Translations under genes and position numbers: made by a program
The notes under the pieces: generated by a model
Told to the model about the DNA's origin: nothing
The model's database searches: none
Seen by the model: the letters and a program-made list of their open reading frames with translations, nothing else
NCBI RefSeq assembly: GCF_002237555.1
Contig: NZ_CP022540.1
Coordinates: forward strand, 2,054,501-2,118,500
DNA from: Antarctobacter heliothermus
GTDB taxonomy: Bacteria; Pseudomonadota; Alphaproteobacteria; Rhodobacterales; Rhodobacteraceae
Direction of reading: 5' to 3'
DNA: 64,000 nucleotides
Part shown: one piece after another, positions 35,508 to 45,403 of the stretch
Position numbering within the stretch: position 1 is the stretch's first letter
Layout of the letters: each line of letters begins with the position of its first letter

Positions 35508-36837
35508 GGGTCAACCCTTCGACCAGCAGCGAGGGCACCACACGGCTGAGCCAGGGCCGGGCATCATTGGCGGGGATCAGGCTGCGCAGCATCTCGCGCA
35601 GGTTGCCGGCGATGGTGACACCAGACACCGGGTAGGCGGGCTCGCCATTCTCAACCCAGAACCCGGCGGCACCGCGCGAATAGTCGCCGGTGTTGGGGTT
35701 GATTGTGCTGCCGATCATCGATGTGACCAGAAGTCCGTTGCCCATCTGGCGCATCAGGTCTGCGTGGCTGTGATCGCCTTGGGTCAGTTCCAGGTTCCAT
35801 GCGGTAGGAGAGACCGAGGCCCCGCCGCGCGCAGCGTTGGCGGTGCTGTCCATGCCCAGCTTGCGCGCATTGGCGAGGTCCAGCGTCCAGCCGGTCAGCA
35901 CCCCATTGTCCACCATGGCGCGGCGGCGGGTCGGCAGACCTTCGGCGTCGAAGATGCGTGAGCCACTGATCCGGGGGCGGTGCGGATCCTCAAGCAGGCT
36001 GATGCCGTCGGGCAGCACTTGCTGTCCCAGGGCCTCGCGCAACCAGGATTGGCCGCGCGCCACCTGAGCGCCGTTGGCCGCCGCGACCAGATGGCCGATC
36101 AGCGAGGACGAAATGCGTTCATCGAAGAGCACGGGATAGGCGCCGGTTTTCGGTTTGCGCGGATTGAGACGTTCCAGCGTGCGGGCGGCGGCGGTTTCGC
36201 CAATCTCCTCGGCGCTGCGCAGGTCGGACTGGTAGACACGGCTGTCCCCGTCATGATCGCGTTCCATCCCCAGACCCTCGCCTGCGATGGCCACGCAGTA
36301 CAGGCTACGTGAGGTGCGCGCGTAGCTGCCGGAAAAGCCATTGGTAGCGGCCAGGGCGATGCGCTGGGCGTTGTACTGTGCGGCGGCGGAATCGATGCGG
36401 GTGATGCCTTGGGTTGCCAGGGCTGCAGCTTCGGCCCGGCGGGCGTCGTCTTCCAGTTCGGCGGGGGCCGGTTCATTCGATGGGTCGCACAGGTCAAGCG
36501 GTGTGGCATCGCGGTCAGTCGCCAATTGATCCGGGTCGGCAAGGCCAATGTAGGGGTCTTCGGGGGCCTCGCGCGCCATGGCGACGGCGCGAGTTGCCAT
36601 TTCCGTCATCGCGTCGGGGCGGATGTCAGAGCCCGAGATGCTGGCGCTGCGCTGGCCCAGAAAGACCCGCAGGCTGAGGTCGCGGTATTCTGCCCGTTCG
36701 GCCTGTTCCAGCGTGCCGCCGCGCACGTCGATCGCCTGTGCCGTTGCTTCGACCGCCAAGGCATCAGCCGCGTCGGCCCCCGCCTTGCGGGCGGCATCCA
36801 GAAGGGCGGCGGCGAGGTCTTGGGGCGTGTCGGACAT
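35494..36837 (-). CDS. pmbA: TldD/PmbA family metallopeptidase subunit (TldE/PmbA)
   Basis: 447 residues of the PmbA/TldE type. The N-terminal region has VRGGTLEQAERAEYRDLSLR and the C-terminal half has RGQSWLREALGQQVLPDGIS and the end region DYSRGAAGFWVENGEPAYPV. The HExxxH zinc motif of TldD is absent, as expected for the TldE partner. The TldD/E pair degrades and matures peptides in the cytoplasm; a tldD gene is not in the window. It starts the run pmbA-cysQ-DUF4170-waaA-like-lpxK. Confidence 0.93.
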   Translation of the reverse strand: MSDTPQDLAAALLDAARKAGADAADALAVEATAQAIDVRGGTLEQAERAEYRDLSLRVFLGQRSASISGSDIRPDAMTEMATRAVAMAREAPEDPYIGLADPDQLATDRDATPLDLCDPSNEPAPAELEDDARRAEAAALATQGITRIDSAAAQYNAQRIALAATNGFSGSYARTSRSLYCVAIAGEGLGMERDHDGDSRVYQSDLRSAEEIGETAAARTLERLNPRKPKTGAYPVLFDERISSSLIGHLVAAANGAQVARGQSWLREALGQQVLPDGISLLEDPHRPRISGSRIFDAEGLPTRRRAMVDNGVLTGWTLDLANARKLGMDSTANAARGGASVSPTAWNLELTQGDHSHADLMRQMGNGLLVTSMIGSTINPNTGDYSRGAAGFWVENGEPAYPVSGVTIAGNLREMLRSLIPANDARPWLSRVVPSLLVEGLTLAGE

Positions 36838-36915
36838 GGTGGCCTCTGCGTGGTTCGGTTGGGGACCGAGGTAAGCCTGTCGGCCACAAGAGGCAAGGCC
36901 GGGGCGTGCGGGACC

Positions 36916-37665
36916 CTATCGGGCTGGAACGGTGACCGCCACAATCGGCCCCATCCGCCGTCCCAGATCGGCGCGCCCGACCTGCGGCGCATAGAGGCGT
37001 GAGATGTTGCCGTCCAGAAACAGCGCGTTGGGCACCTTCAAAACGTCGCGGAACAGGCGCGCGAATTCGTGAAAGGTGACGGTGTTCTGCGAGATCGCAA
37101 AAAACGTACGACGTCCGTCAGCGGAGGTGCCGACACCATTGCGGATGTAGCGCGAGGTGCTGTCTGGCAAAAAACGCGGGTGCAGCGCGCCGTCGATCAC
37201 CAGCATCGGCCCGGACTGCGTGGCAAAGCGGCACTGCGGTTGGCGGGTCAGGAAATCGCGTGTCTCATACACCCGCGCCCAGTCTTTGCCGATGCAGAAG
37301 ATGCCGTTGGGCAGCAGGCCAAAATTGCCGGGGCCGGGGGACGAGATCACCCGCATGTCTTCGCGCCCGTCCTCAACGTACAGCCCGACAGGCGAGCGGT
37401 CCTCGTGGTACATGCCTGCGTTCATCGCGAACTCAAGGTCGCGCCCGTCACGCGCCAGTTCGGTCTTCAGCGTGCTGAAATGGCCGTAGGGTGTGCCGGA
37501 GCTGTCCGACCTGAACAGGCGCATGTCTTCTTCGGTCGCGTCCACTTCGCAGACGATGTAGCGATTGCCGTCGTGATCCAGCGGCTGACAGCCGACGGCA
37601 CCGGCCTGTGGTGCGCTGGCCAGAGTGGTGATCAAGAGGGCCAGACCAGACAAGAGATGGCGCAT
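36916..37665 (-). CDS. secreted phosphodiester glycosidase (NAGPA domain) protein
   Basis: About 249 residues. A signal peptide (RHLLSGLALLITTLASAPQA) is followed by a NAGPA/DUF2233-type domain with MNAGMYHEDRSPVGLYVEDG (about 78), PNGIFCIG, QSGPMLVIDG and DALFLDGNISRLY-like NALFLDGNISRLYAP. NAGPA-family proteins cleave phosphodiester-linked sugars; here the substrate is unknown and the location is periplasmic. ATG 37665 is chosen; a GTG two codons upstream is possible. Nine bases after the rbfA stop. Confidence 0.85.
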   Translation of the reverse strand: MRHLLSGLALLITTLASAPQAGAVGCQPLDHDGNRYIVCEVDATEEDMRLFRSDSSGTPYGHFSTLKTELARDGRDLEFAMNAGMYHEDRSPVGLYVEDGREDMRVISSPGPGNFGLLPNGIFCIGKDWARVYETRDFLTRQPQCRFATQSGPMLVIDGALHPRFLPDSTSRYIRNGVGTSADGRRTFFAISQNTVTFHEFARLFRDVLKVPNALFLDGNISRLYAPQVGRADLGRRMGPIVAVTVPAR

Positions 37666-37673
37666 CGGCACGG

Positions 37674-38069
37674 TCAGCTGTCGATATCGCGCTTGACGGC
37701 TTCGTCGCCCAGCAGGCGGCGGGTTTCGTCAAGGCGGTCAAAGGTGTCATCCAGCCGAAAGCGCAGTTCCGGTGAATATTTCAGCGTCATGTTGCGGGTG
37801 ACCGCGCGGCGCAATTCGCCCTTGTTGCGTTCCAGCAGGTCAAACATGTCGGCCTGATTCTCGCCGCCCAGTGGCACCACAAAGGCGGTCGCCACCTTGA
37901 GGTCGGGGGACACCCGCACCTCCCCCACGGTGATAGAGAGCCGGTTGAGGTCCGGATCGTGAATGTCACCGCGCTGGAGCACCTCGGAGAGGGCTCGGCG
38001 GATCAGCTCTGCCACCCGAAGCTGGCGTTGGCTGGGCCCGGAGGCGTCTTGGAATCTGTTGCGTGCCAT
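37674..38069 (-). CDS. rbfA: 30S ribosome-binding factor A
   Basis: 131 residues with the KH-fold RbfA pattern: [40 protein letters not shown] and [14 protein letters not shown]. It binds the immature 30S subunit and helps 16S rRNA 5' processing, including cold adaptation. It lies upstream of the glycosidase gene and divergent from dapB; 111 bases separate the two starts. Confidence 0.96.
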   Translation of the reverse strand: MARNRFQDASGPSQRQLRVAELIRRALSEVLQRGDIHDPDLNRLSITVGEVRVSPDLKVATAFVVPLGGENQADMFDLLERNKGELRRAVTRNMTLKYSPELRFRLDDTFDRLDETRRLLGDEAVKRDIDS

Positions 38070-38180
38070 GACCCAGACTTAGGCCCGCTGTGGCGGTTTG
38101 CCAAGCGGTTCGCGGAGGGCGTGCATTTGTCGGCGCGGGGCGCTAACAGGGGCAAGGCGTTTGTGGCAAGGAGCGGGACA

Positions 38181-38990
38181 ATGGAGGATTACGGTGTTGT
38201 GGTGACCGGCGTGTCGGGCCGGATGGGTCAGATGCTGGCGCGGCAGGTGGTGGCGCATGAGCGGCTGCACCTGTGCGGCGCGCTGGAACGGACGGGCCAT
38301 CCGTGGGTCGGGCAGGATTTGGGCCTTGCCATGGGCGGCGCGGCGCTGGGCGTGATGGTATCCGACGACCCGCTGGAGGCCTTTGCCCGCGCCCATGCGG
38401 TGATCGATTTTACCGTACCTGCGGCAACGGTGGCCTTTGCCGAACTGGCCGCCCAGGCGCGGGTGGTGCATGTGATTGGCACCACGGGGTTGAGTGACGA
38501 TGACTTGCACAAGATTGCGCTGGCGGCGCGGCATTCGGTTGTTGTGCGCGCAGGCAACATGAGCCTTGGTGTGAACCTGCTGACGACAGTGACGCGGCAG
38601 GTGGCGGCGGCGCTGGACGCCGATTGGGATATCGAAATCGTTGAGGCGCATCACAACCAAAAGGTCGACGCGCCCTCTGGCACCGCGTTGATGCTGGGCG
38701 AGGCCGCCGCCGAAGGGCGGGGCGTCGCACTGGCGGATGTGTCGGACCGGGGCCGCGACGGAATCACCGGGGCGCGCAAGCGCGGCGACATCGGGTTTCA
38801 TGCGATCCGGGGCGGTGACATCGTCGGCGAGCATGAGGTTATTTTTGCCGCCGCCGGGGAGCGGATCGTACTGAAACATATCGCCAGTGACCGGACGTTG
38901 TTTGCACGCGGGGCGCTGAAAGCCGTGCTGTGGGGGCAGGGCAAGGGGCCGGGCGAATACGACATGTTGGACGTGCTGGGGCTGAAGTGA
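38181..38990 (+). CDS. dapB: 4-hydroxy-tetrahydrodipicolinate reductase
   Basis: 269 residues. The NAD(P)-binding loop [16 protein letters not shown] is at the start; the catalytic and substrate motif [16 protein letters not shown] (about 155) is complete and [13 protein letters not shown] follows. It reduces 4-hydroxy-tetrahydrodipicolinate in lysine and meso-diaminopimelate synthesis. AAGGAG precedes ATG 38181. The partner dapA is at 48178 in another operon. Confidence 0.97.
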   Translation: MEDYGVVVTGVSGRMGQMLARQVVAHERLHLCGALERTGHPWVGQDLGLAMGGAALGVMVSDDPLEAFARAHAVIDFTVPAATVAFAELAAQARVVHVIGTTGLSDDDLHKIALAARHSVVVRAGNMSLGVNLLTTVTRQVAAALDADWDIEIVEAHHNQKVDAPSGTALMLGEAAAEGRGVALADVSDRGRDGITGARKRGDIGFHAIRGGDIVGEHEVIFAAAGERIVLKHIASDRTLFARGALKAVLWGQGKGPGEYDMLDVLGLK

Positions 38991-39133
38991 CGCGCCCCCG
39001 CGCTCCGGACAAAGCTTGCCCCACCCACCCACCCGCGCGCTTTGCCCAGCCCGCGTGGGCGCGTGGTGTGGGTCTGATACGGGGGTCTTCTGACTCACCA
39101 GTGCAAATGCCCGGAAGGGGAGGGCGCGACGGT

Positions 39134-39328
39134 TCAGAAGTCGATGGCGAGGCCCTTTTTTTCCCAGTCGCCATAGCGCACAGGTTCCGGCCCGTCGCGT
39201 CCGCCCAGTTCTCTGGGCAGGGCGTTTGCCTCGGCCTCTGCCTTGGCGCGGCGCTCGGCCGCTTCGGCCAATGCGCGTTGCGCGGCGGGGGGCAGGTCAG
39301 TGTGATTGGGGCGGTCAGTCTCGGACAT
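39134..39328 (-). CDS. DUF1674 (SDHAF4-like) small protein
   Basis: 64 residues. The C-terminal motif LGGRDGPEPVRYGDWEKKGL ending AIDF is the DUF1674/SDHAF4 signature; the N-terminus is a charged Ala-Lys-Glu helix. Mitochondrial SDHAF4 assists assembly of the succinate dehydrogenase flavoprotein, so a similar role is possible but not shown. No sdh genes are near. Transcribed divergently from rsmB. Confidence 0.9.
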   Translation of the reverse strand: MSETDRPNHTDLPPAAQRALAEAAERRAKAEAEANALPRELGGRDGPEPVRYGDWEKKGLAIDF

Positions 39329-39409
39329 GGGCTTTCCTCGTCTTGTGCCTCCTGATATACGCCCGCCGGTCCGTGGGGCAACCCCGCCCCGCCTCACCGG
39401 AGAGTCCCC

Positions 39410-40657
39410 ATGCCCGCATCGCCCAGCCCGGCCCGACTGGCCGCCGTCGACCTGCTGGATCAGGTTGTGGAACAGGGCCGCCCCCTGAGCGAGACTGATC
39501 GGCTGGACAAACTGGCCCCGGCGGATCGCGCGGCGGCGCAGCGGCTGGCGACCGAGACCCTGCGCGGGTTGGAACGGGCGGACCGCCTGCTGAAACCGCA
39601 TCTGCGCAAGCGTCCGACGCCACGTGTCATTAACATCCTGCGGCTGGGAACGGTCGAGCTGTGTCTTGGCGGCGCGGCGCATGGCGTGGTCAGCGATTGT
39701 GTCGATATTGCCGCTGCGGGCAAACACACGCAGGGCGCGCGCGGCTTGGTGAATGCGGTGTTGCGCAAGATTGCCGGTGAGGGGGTCACAGCCTGGGGCA
39801 AGCTGCGGGTGCCGCGCCTGCCGAAATGGCTGCGTGAGCCCTTGGTGGCCGCTTGGGGGCCGCAGACCGTCGCCGCGATGGAGCGTGCGCATTTTGAGGG
39901 CGCGCCGCTGGACCTGACGCCGAAGCCCGGTGCGGATCTGTCGGCGCTAAACGGCGCGGAGCTGCCCACCGGGTCCGTTCGGTTGCGGCAAGCCGGACAG
40001 GTGAGCGCACTGCCGGGGTTCGCAGAGGGCGACTGGTGGGTGCAGGATGCCGCCGCCGCCTTACCTGCGCAGCTCTTGGGCGATGTGGCGGGACAAAACG
40101 TGCTGGACATGTGTGCGGCTCCGGGCGGCAAGACGCTGCAACTGGCTGCTGCCGGGGCGCATGTCACGGCGCTGGACCTGTCAGAGGCGCGGTTGGCGCG
40201 GGTTCAGGAAAACCTTGAACGGACCGGACTGAAGGCGACGCTTGTGGCGGGGGACGCGTTGACCCATCAGGGGCAGTACGACGCCATCCTGCTGGACGCG
40301 CCCTGTTCGGCGACCGGCACCATCCGCCGCCACCCCGACCTGCCCTTTGCCCATGAGGGCGAGCGGATTGCCGATTTGATCGGGTTACAAGCCGCGATGC
40401 TGGACCACGCGCTGACCCTGCTGAAGCCCGGCGGGCGGCTTGTCTTTGCCACCTGCTCGCTGATCCCTGATGAGGGAGAATGCCACATCGAAGAGGCGCT
40501 GGCGGGCCATCCCGACCTCAAAGTCTTGCGCGCCGAGGCCCCGTGGATCGAGGACAGCTGGCGCTCTGACGAGGGCGGTTTGCGCCTGCGGCCTGATTTC
40601 TGGGCAGACCGCGGCGGGATGGACGGCTTCTACATGGCGCTTTTGCAGCGCGGGTAA
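39410..40657 (+). CDS. rsmB: 16S rRNA m5C methyltransferase, RsmB/NOL1 family
   Basis: 415 residues. A NusB-like N-terminal RNA-binding domain (about 1-130) is followed by the SAM domain: LDMCAAPGGKTLQLAA (about 235), ALDLSEARLARVQENL, then the two catalytic cysteines in LLDAPCSATGTIRRHPD and VFATCSLIPDEGE. The NusB-like domain and both Cys support RsmB, which methylates C967. It heads the run leading to purH. Confidence 0.93.
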   Translation: MPASPSPARLAAVDLLDQVVEQGRPLSETDRLDKLAPADRAAAQRLATETLRGLERADRLLKPHLRKRPTPRVINILRLGTVELCLGGAAHGVVSDCVDIAAAGKHTQGARGLVNAVLRKIAGEGVTAWGKLRVPRLPKWLREPLVAAWGPQTVAAMERAHFEGAPLDLTPKPGADLSALNGAELPTGSVRLRQAGQVSALPGFAEGDWWVQDAAAALPAQLLGDVAGQNVLDMCAAPGGKTLQLAAAGAHVTALDLSEARLARVQENLERTGLKATLVAGDALTHQGQYDAILLDAPCSATGTIRRHPDLPFAHEGERIADLIGLQAAMLDHALTLLKPGGRLVFATCSLIPDEGECHIEEALAGHPDLKVLRAEAPWIEDSWRSDEGGLRLRPDFWADRGGMDGFYMALLQRG

Positions 40658-40748
40658 CTCTTTGATGACTTCGCCCGGTGGGCGGGTTATCCTACGCTCA
40701 ACAAGCCCGGAAAGGGCAACCTTGAGGCAAATCGCAGAGCACCGGCAC

Positions 40749-42496
40749 ATGTCCACGGCGCGAAACTGGCGGACGACGCATGCGCGTTTGATGAACCGTA
40801 TGCAGGCACGGATGGCAGCACATGCGCGGCCAGCCGAGGGATTCGTGTCGCAACCCGAACCGCGCACTGTCGGTTTTTTTGCCCGTGGCCGCCAGATGCT
40901 GGCCGGAAACCTGATGTTTGCCGGGCATCTGGTGCAGGCCGAGGGACGCTCGATCTGGGCGATCGAGGCCCCGGATGCGGCCTTTCAGGAAGAAATACAG
41001 GGGTTCGCTTGGCTGGATGATCTGGCCGCTGTGGGTGACAGCAAGGCGCGCGCACTGGCGCAGGATTGGCTGTGGGACTGGATTCGCCGCTATGGCAAAG
41101 GCAAGGGGCCGGGCTGGTCGCCAGAACTGACCGGGCGACGGTCGATCCGCTGGATTCATCATGCGCTGTTCCTGTTGCGAGGCCGCAAGGCCGACGACAG
41201 TGAGGCGTTTTATACCGCCCTTGCCGCGCAGACCCGCTTTCTGGCCAAGCGTGCCCATGTGGCTGCCCCCGGGTTGCCGCGTTTTGAGGCGATGACCGGG
41301 CTGCTTTACGCGGGCCTCTCGCTGCAAGGGATGGAGGCCCATGTGGCCCCGGCACGAGAGGCGCTGGGCAACGATTGCGCGCGGCAGGTGGATGCGCAGG
41401 GCGGTCTTCTCACCCGCAACCCCGAAGAACTGCTAGAGGTCTTTACCCTGCTGACATGGGCACAGCAGGCCCTGCACGAGGCTGATCTTGACCCCGATCC
41501 ACGCCATCTGGAGGCCATTCGCCGCATCGCGCCGACCCTGCGCACCCTGCGTCATGCGGATGGCGGGCTGGCGCGGTTTCATGGCGGCGGCCGGGGTCTT
41601 GAGGGGAGGCTGGACCGGGCGCTTGCCGCATCGGGAAATCGCAAGCGGCAGGCGGACGGACTGGCCATGGGCTTTGCCCGGCTTTCGGCCCTGCGCACTT
41701 CGATCATTGTCGATGCGGCTCCGCCGCCCGGCGGGGCGGCTTCGGCCCATGCCCATGCCTCGACCCTTGCGTTCGAACTGACCTCGGGTCGCCGCCCTTT
41801 GATCGTCAACTGCGGGTCCGGCGGCGGCTTTGGTGAGGATTGGCGGCGCGCGGGCCGGGCCACGCCTTCGCATTCCACGCTATGCCTGCAAGGTTATTCC
41901 TCTGCCCGCTTGGGCGCGCCGCGCTGGCTGGGAGATGCGCGGCGCGAATTGCTGGAGGATGCGCCGCGCCATGTGCCGGTACAGATGAGCCATCTGCCCG
42001 AAACCCTGCGGTTCGAGGGGGGCATGACGGTTATGTCACCGTGCAAGGCCTCACCCATGCGCGCAGTCTGGAACTGTCGCTGGACGGGCGCGAACTGAAG
42101 GGCGAGGATTACCTTGTCGCGCTGGATGCGCCGTCGAAAAAGCGGTTCGACCGGGCGATGGATGCGATGAAACTGGCGGGCCTGCCGTTCGAGATCCGCT
42201 TTCACCTGCATCCAGAGGTGGACGTGGCGCTGGACATGGGCGGCACGGCCGTGTCGATGGCTCTGCGGTCCGGCGAAATCTGGGTGTTTCGCTTTGACGG
42301 GGCGGCGGACATCTCTCTGGAACCGTCAGTTTATCTTGAAAAGGGCCGCTTACAGCCGCGTGCGACGAAGCAGGTCGTTTTATCCGGCCGCGCGATGCAG
42401 TATGCGACGCGCGTCCGCTGGTCGCTGGCCAAGGCGCAGGAGACGGCATTTGCCGTCCGTGACCTTGTCCGTGATGAGGTGGATGTGACCGCGTAA
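40749..42496 (+). pseudogene. heparinase II/III family protein, frameshifted at a G6 tract
   Basis: The frame starting at ATG 40749 codes for an alpha-helical domain (ending about residue 330) and the start of a beta-sandwich, reading ...HVPVQMSHLPETLRFEGG, then runs into nonsense ending at 42098. The correct continuation, HDGYVTVQGLTHARSLELSL, is in another frame from about 42020 and ends at 42496. Restoring one G to the run at 42017-42022 (G6 to G7) rejoins them into about 582 residues, the usual length for these alphaproteobacterial enzymes. Family: uronic-acid polysaccharide lyase-like. Candidates are decay, slippage-based variation or a base error; a TTG start at 40722 is also possible. 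Confidence 0.85.
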
Positions 42497-42538
42497 GCGG
42501 TCTCTGGCCCGAGACAACTGAGACCCGAAGGAACATCC

Positions 42539-44128
42539 ATGTCCGACCTGCAGCCCGTGCGCCGTGCGCTTCTTTCTGTATCCGACAAGACCGGCCTGAT
42601 AGAGCTGGGGCAGGCGCTGGCCGCGCGGGGCATCGAACTGCTCTCGACCGGCGGATCGGCCAAAACCCTGCGCGACGCGGGACTGGACGTGCGCGACGTG
42701 GCCGACCTGACCGGGTTCCCGGAGATGATGGATGGCCGGGTCAAGACGCTGCACCCCAAGGTGCATGGCGGTCTGCTGGCGCTGCGCGACGACGGCATGC
42801 ATGTGGCGTCGATGGCCGAACATGGCATTGTGCCCATCGACCTGCTGGTGGTGAACCTGTACCCGTTCGAGGCGGCACTGGCGCGCGGGGCCGACTACGA
42901 TGAGATGATCGAGAACATCGACATCGGCGGCCCGGCAATGATCCGCGCCGCAGCCAAGAACCACGCCTTTGTCACCACCATCGTCGATGTGCAGGACTAC
43001 GACGCGCTGCTGGCGGAACTTGACGCCAACGACGGTCTGACCAGCATCGAGTTCCGCAAGCGGCAGGCGCAGATCGCCTATGCCCGCACCGGGGCCTATG
43101 ACGCCGCCGTCAGCACTTGGATGGCCGCCGCCATCGGTGAGACAACCCCGCGTCGCCGCGTCTTTGCCGGAACACTGGCGCAGCCGCTGCGCTATGGGGA
43201 AAACCCGCACCAGAACGCCGCCTTTTACACCGATGGGTCAGAGCGCCCCGGCGTGGCGACCGCCGAACAGTTGCAGGGCAAGGAACTCAGCTACAACAAC
43301 ATCAACGACACCGACGCGGCGTTTGAACTGGTGTCGGAATTTCTGCCCGCCAATGGTCCGGCCTGCGCGATCATCAAACACGCCAATCCCTGCGGCGTGG
43401 CGACGGGGGCCACCATCAAGGAGGCCTATCAAAAGGCATTCGATTGTGACCGCACGTCGGCCTTTGGTGGCATCGTGGCGCTGAACGGCGCGCTGGACGG
43501 CCAAACGGCAGAGGCCATCGCCGAGATCTTTACCGAAGTCGTCATCGCCCCCGCAATCCATCAGGACGCGCGCGACATCTTTGCCAAGAAAAAGAACCTG
43601 CGCCTGATCCTTGCCCCCGGCCTAGCCAACCCGGCACAGGCAGGCGTGGCGTGGAAACAGGTGTCGGGCGGCCTGCTGGTGCAGGACCGCGACAACGGTG
43701 CACGGTCGTTGGACGACCTGAAAGTGGTGACGAAACTGGCCCCGACTGAGGCGCAGATGAAGGACCTTCTGTTCGCATGGAAGGTCGCCAAACACGTCAA
43801 ATCCAACGCCATCGTCTATGTGCGTGACGGCGCAACCGTGGGTGTCGGCGCGGGCCAGATGAGCCGGGTCGATTCGGCGATGATCGCGGCGAAAAAGGCC
43901 GAGCGTATGGCAGAGGCGCTGGGCCTCTCGGCGCCGCTGACCCAAGGCTCCGCCGTGGCCTCGGACGCGTTCTTCCCCTTCCCCGACGGGTTGATGGAGG
44001 CCGCCGCCGCTGGCGCGACCTGCGTCATCCAGCCGGGCGGGTCGATGCGTGACGATGAGGTGATCGCCGCTGCCGATGAGGCCGGTCTGGCCATGGTCTT
44101 TACCGGCATGCGCCACTTCCGCCACTAA
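42539..44128 (+). CDS. purH: bifunctional AICAR formyltransferase / IMP cyclohydrolase
   Basis: 529 residues. The N-terminal IMP cyclohydrolase (MGS) domain has [20 protein letters not shown] and [18 protein letters not shown]; the C-terminal AICARFT domain has [20 protein letters not shown] and the catalytic segment [13 protein letters not shown]. It performs the last two steps of IMP synthesis. A GAAGGAACATCC stretch precedes the ATG. It follows the heparinase gene by 42 bases. Confidence 0.97.
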   Translation: MSDLQPVRRALLSVSDKTGLIELGQALAARGIELLSTGGSAKTLRDAGLDVRDVADLTGFPEMMDGRVKTLHPKVHGGLLALRDDGMHVASMAEHGIVPIDLLVVNLYPFEAALARGADYDEMIENIDIGGPAMIRAAAKNHAFVTTIVDVQDYDALLAELDANDGLTSIEFRKRQAQIAYARTGAYDAAVSTWMAAAIGETTPRRRVFAGTLAQPLRYGENPHQNAAFYTDGSERPGVATAEQLQGKELSYNNINDTDAAFELVSEFLPANGPACAIIKHANPCGVATGATIKEAYQKAFDCDRTSAFGGIVALNGALDGQTAEAIAEIFTEVVIAPAIHQDARDIFAKKKNLRLILAPGLANPAQAGVAWKQVSGGLLVQDRDNGARSLDDLKVVTKLAPTEAQMKDLLFAWKVAKHVKSNAIVYVRDGATVGVGAGQMSRVDSAMIAAKKAERMAEALGLSAPLTQGSAVASDAFFPFPDGLMEAAAAGATCVIQPGGSMRDDEVIAAADEAGLAMVFTGMRHFRH

Positions 44129-44224
44129 AGACGGGCAGTCACGGCGCGGGCAAAGCCGCTTGCACCGCGTGCGGCAGGCCACTAGGTCTGCCGCGTCAAA
44201 ACGGACAGTGCAGGAGAAACGGCA

Positions 44225-44719
44225 GTGGCACAGGCAAAGACAGGTGGCTTGCGACTGGTGTTCTGGGTGACGCTGGCTGTTTTCGTGCTGGACCAATTGT
44301 CCAAATACCTTGTCGTGCATGGCATGGGGCTGGCCAACCGTCTGTCGATTGAGGTGCTGCCGCCATACCTCAACTTTCGCATGGCGTGGAACTATGGCGT
44401 CAACTTTGGTCTCTTTGCCGGGGATGCCGCCGCAACGCGCTGGATCCTGATCTCTGTCGCGCTGGGTATCGTGCTGTTTGTGCTGGTCTGGATGCGCCGC
44501 GATCCGCCGGGGCGGATGGGCCTGATCGCGGCGGGTTTTCTGATCGGCGGCGCGTTGGGCAATGTGGTGGACCGGGTTGTCTATGGCGCAGTCGCGGATT
44601 TTCTCAACATGTCCTGCTGTGGCTTCGACAACCCCTATGCGTTTAACGTGGCGGACATTGCGATCTTTGTCGGCGCATTCGGGCTGATCCTGTTTCCGTC
44701 AGGCAAAAAGGCCCCGTGA
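44225..44719 (+). CDS. lspA: lipoprotein signal peptidase (signal peptidase II)
   Basis: 164 residues with four membrane helices. Conserved segments are RMAWNYGVNFGLFAG and the aspartate motifs GALGNVVDRVVYGAVADF (about 118) ending in LNM, plus FNVADIAIFVG. The two Asp residues are the catalytic pair that removes prolipoprotein signal peptides. The start is GTG 44225 after AGGAG. The next gene encodes a lipoprotein, a likely client. Confidence 0.95.
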   Translation: MAQAKTGGLRLVFWVTLAVFVLDQLSKYLVVHGMGLANRLSIEVLPPYLNFRMAWNYGVNFGLFAGDAAATRWILISVALGIVLFVLVWMRRDPPGRMGLIAAGFLIGGALGNVVDRVVYGAVADFLNMSCCGFDNPYAFNVADIAIFVGAFGLILFPSGKKAP

Positions 44720-44770
44720 CGCCGCTGGCGAGATGGGTTAAGTCTGGCAAAACTCATGTGGAGGACTGCG

Positions 44771-45292
44771 ATGCGGCGGGCGCATCTTGTTGCAATCATT
44801 GGTCTGGCGGGCTTGGCTTCTTGCGCGGTTGTCGACCGCGACAAACCCCTGCGCGATCTGCGGACAAACAGTCCGCAGCCCGAGGAGTTTGCCATCGTCC
44901 CCAACAAACCTCTGGTGCAACCTGAAAGCTATTCCGATTTGCCGCCCCCCACTCCGGGTGCCGCGAATCGTACGGATCTGACGCCCAAGGCCGACGCTGT
45001 CGCCGCTTTGGGGGGCAATCCCGCGCGGCTGGTCGCCCGGGGCGAAGGGGTGCCAGCAGGCGATGGCGCGTTGATCCAACGCGCCAGCCGGTTTGGCCGC
45101 GATCCCAATGTGCGTCAGGAACTGGCGCAAACCGACGCGCAATTCCGCCGCTCCAAGTCGATCTTCAACTGGTCGATCGTGCCGAAGGACGACTATGTCA
45201 ACGCGTATAAGCGTGAAACGCTGGACGCCTATCGCTGGCTGAATATCTATCGCCGCGCTGGCGCAAAGACGCCGACACCGCCGCCGCAATAA
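44771..45292 (+). CDS. DUF3035 lipoprotein (BamF-type)
   Basis: 173 residues. The signal peptide LVAIIGLAGLASC carries a lipobox (LASC) with lipidation at Cys18. The mature protein has RDLRTNSPQPEEFAIVPNKP and the Pro-rich SDLPPPTPGAAN, then DPNVRQELAQTDAQFRRSKS, the DUF3035 pattern. In Caulobacter a member is the BamF subunit of the outer-membrane protein assembly machine. ATG 44771 follows GGAGGA. Gene order lspA-DUF3035-M16-M16 is typical of Rhodobacterales. Confidence 0.9.
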   Translation: MRRAHLVAIIGLAGLASCAVVDRDKPLRDLRTNSPQPEEFAIVPNKPLVQPESYSDLPPPTPGAANRTDLTPKADAVAALGGNPARLVARGEGVPAGDGALIQRASRFGRDPNVRQELAQTDAQFRRSKSIFNWSIVPKDDYVNAYKRETLDAYRWLNIYRRAGAKTPTPPPQ

Positions 45293-45403
45293 CTCCGGCG
45301 GCCCCGCGCCCGGTCACGTCCGCGTCACACAGTGTCACGGCGGGTTGAAGTCGGGCGAGACCCGCGTACTTAATGCAGCATCCGAACAACATGAGGATGC
45401 TGC

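Noticed and set aside
37959-38180. Longer dapB starting at 37959
   Set aside because: The extension runs antisense across rbfA and shows no relation to DapB, while ATG 38181 has an AAGGAG site and the NAD-binding loop starts directly after it.
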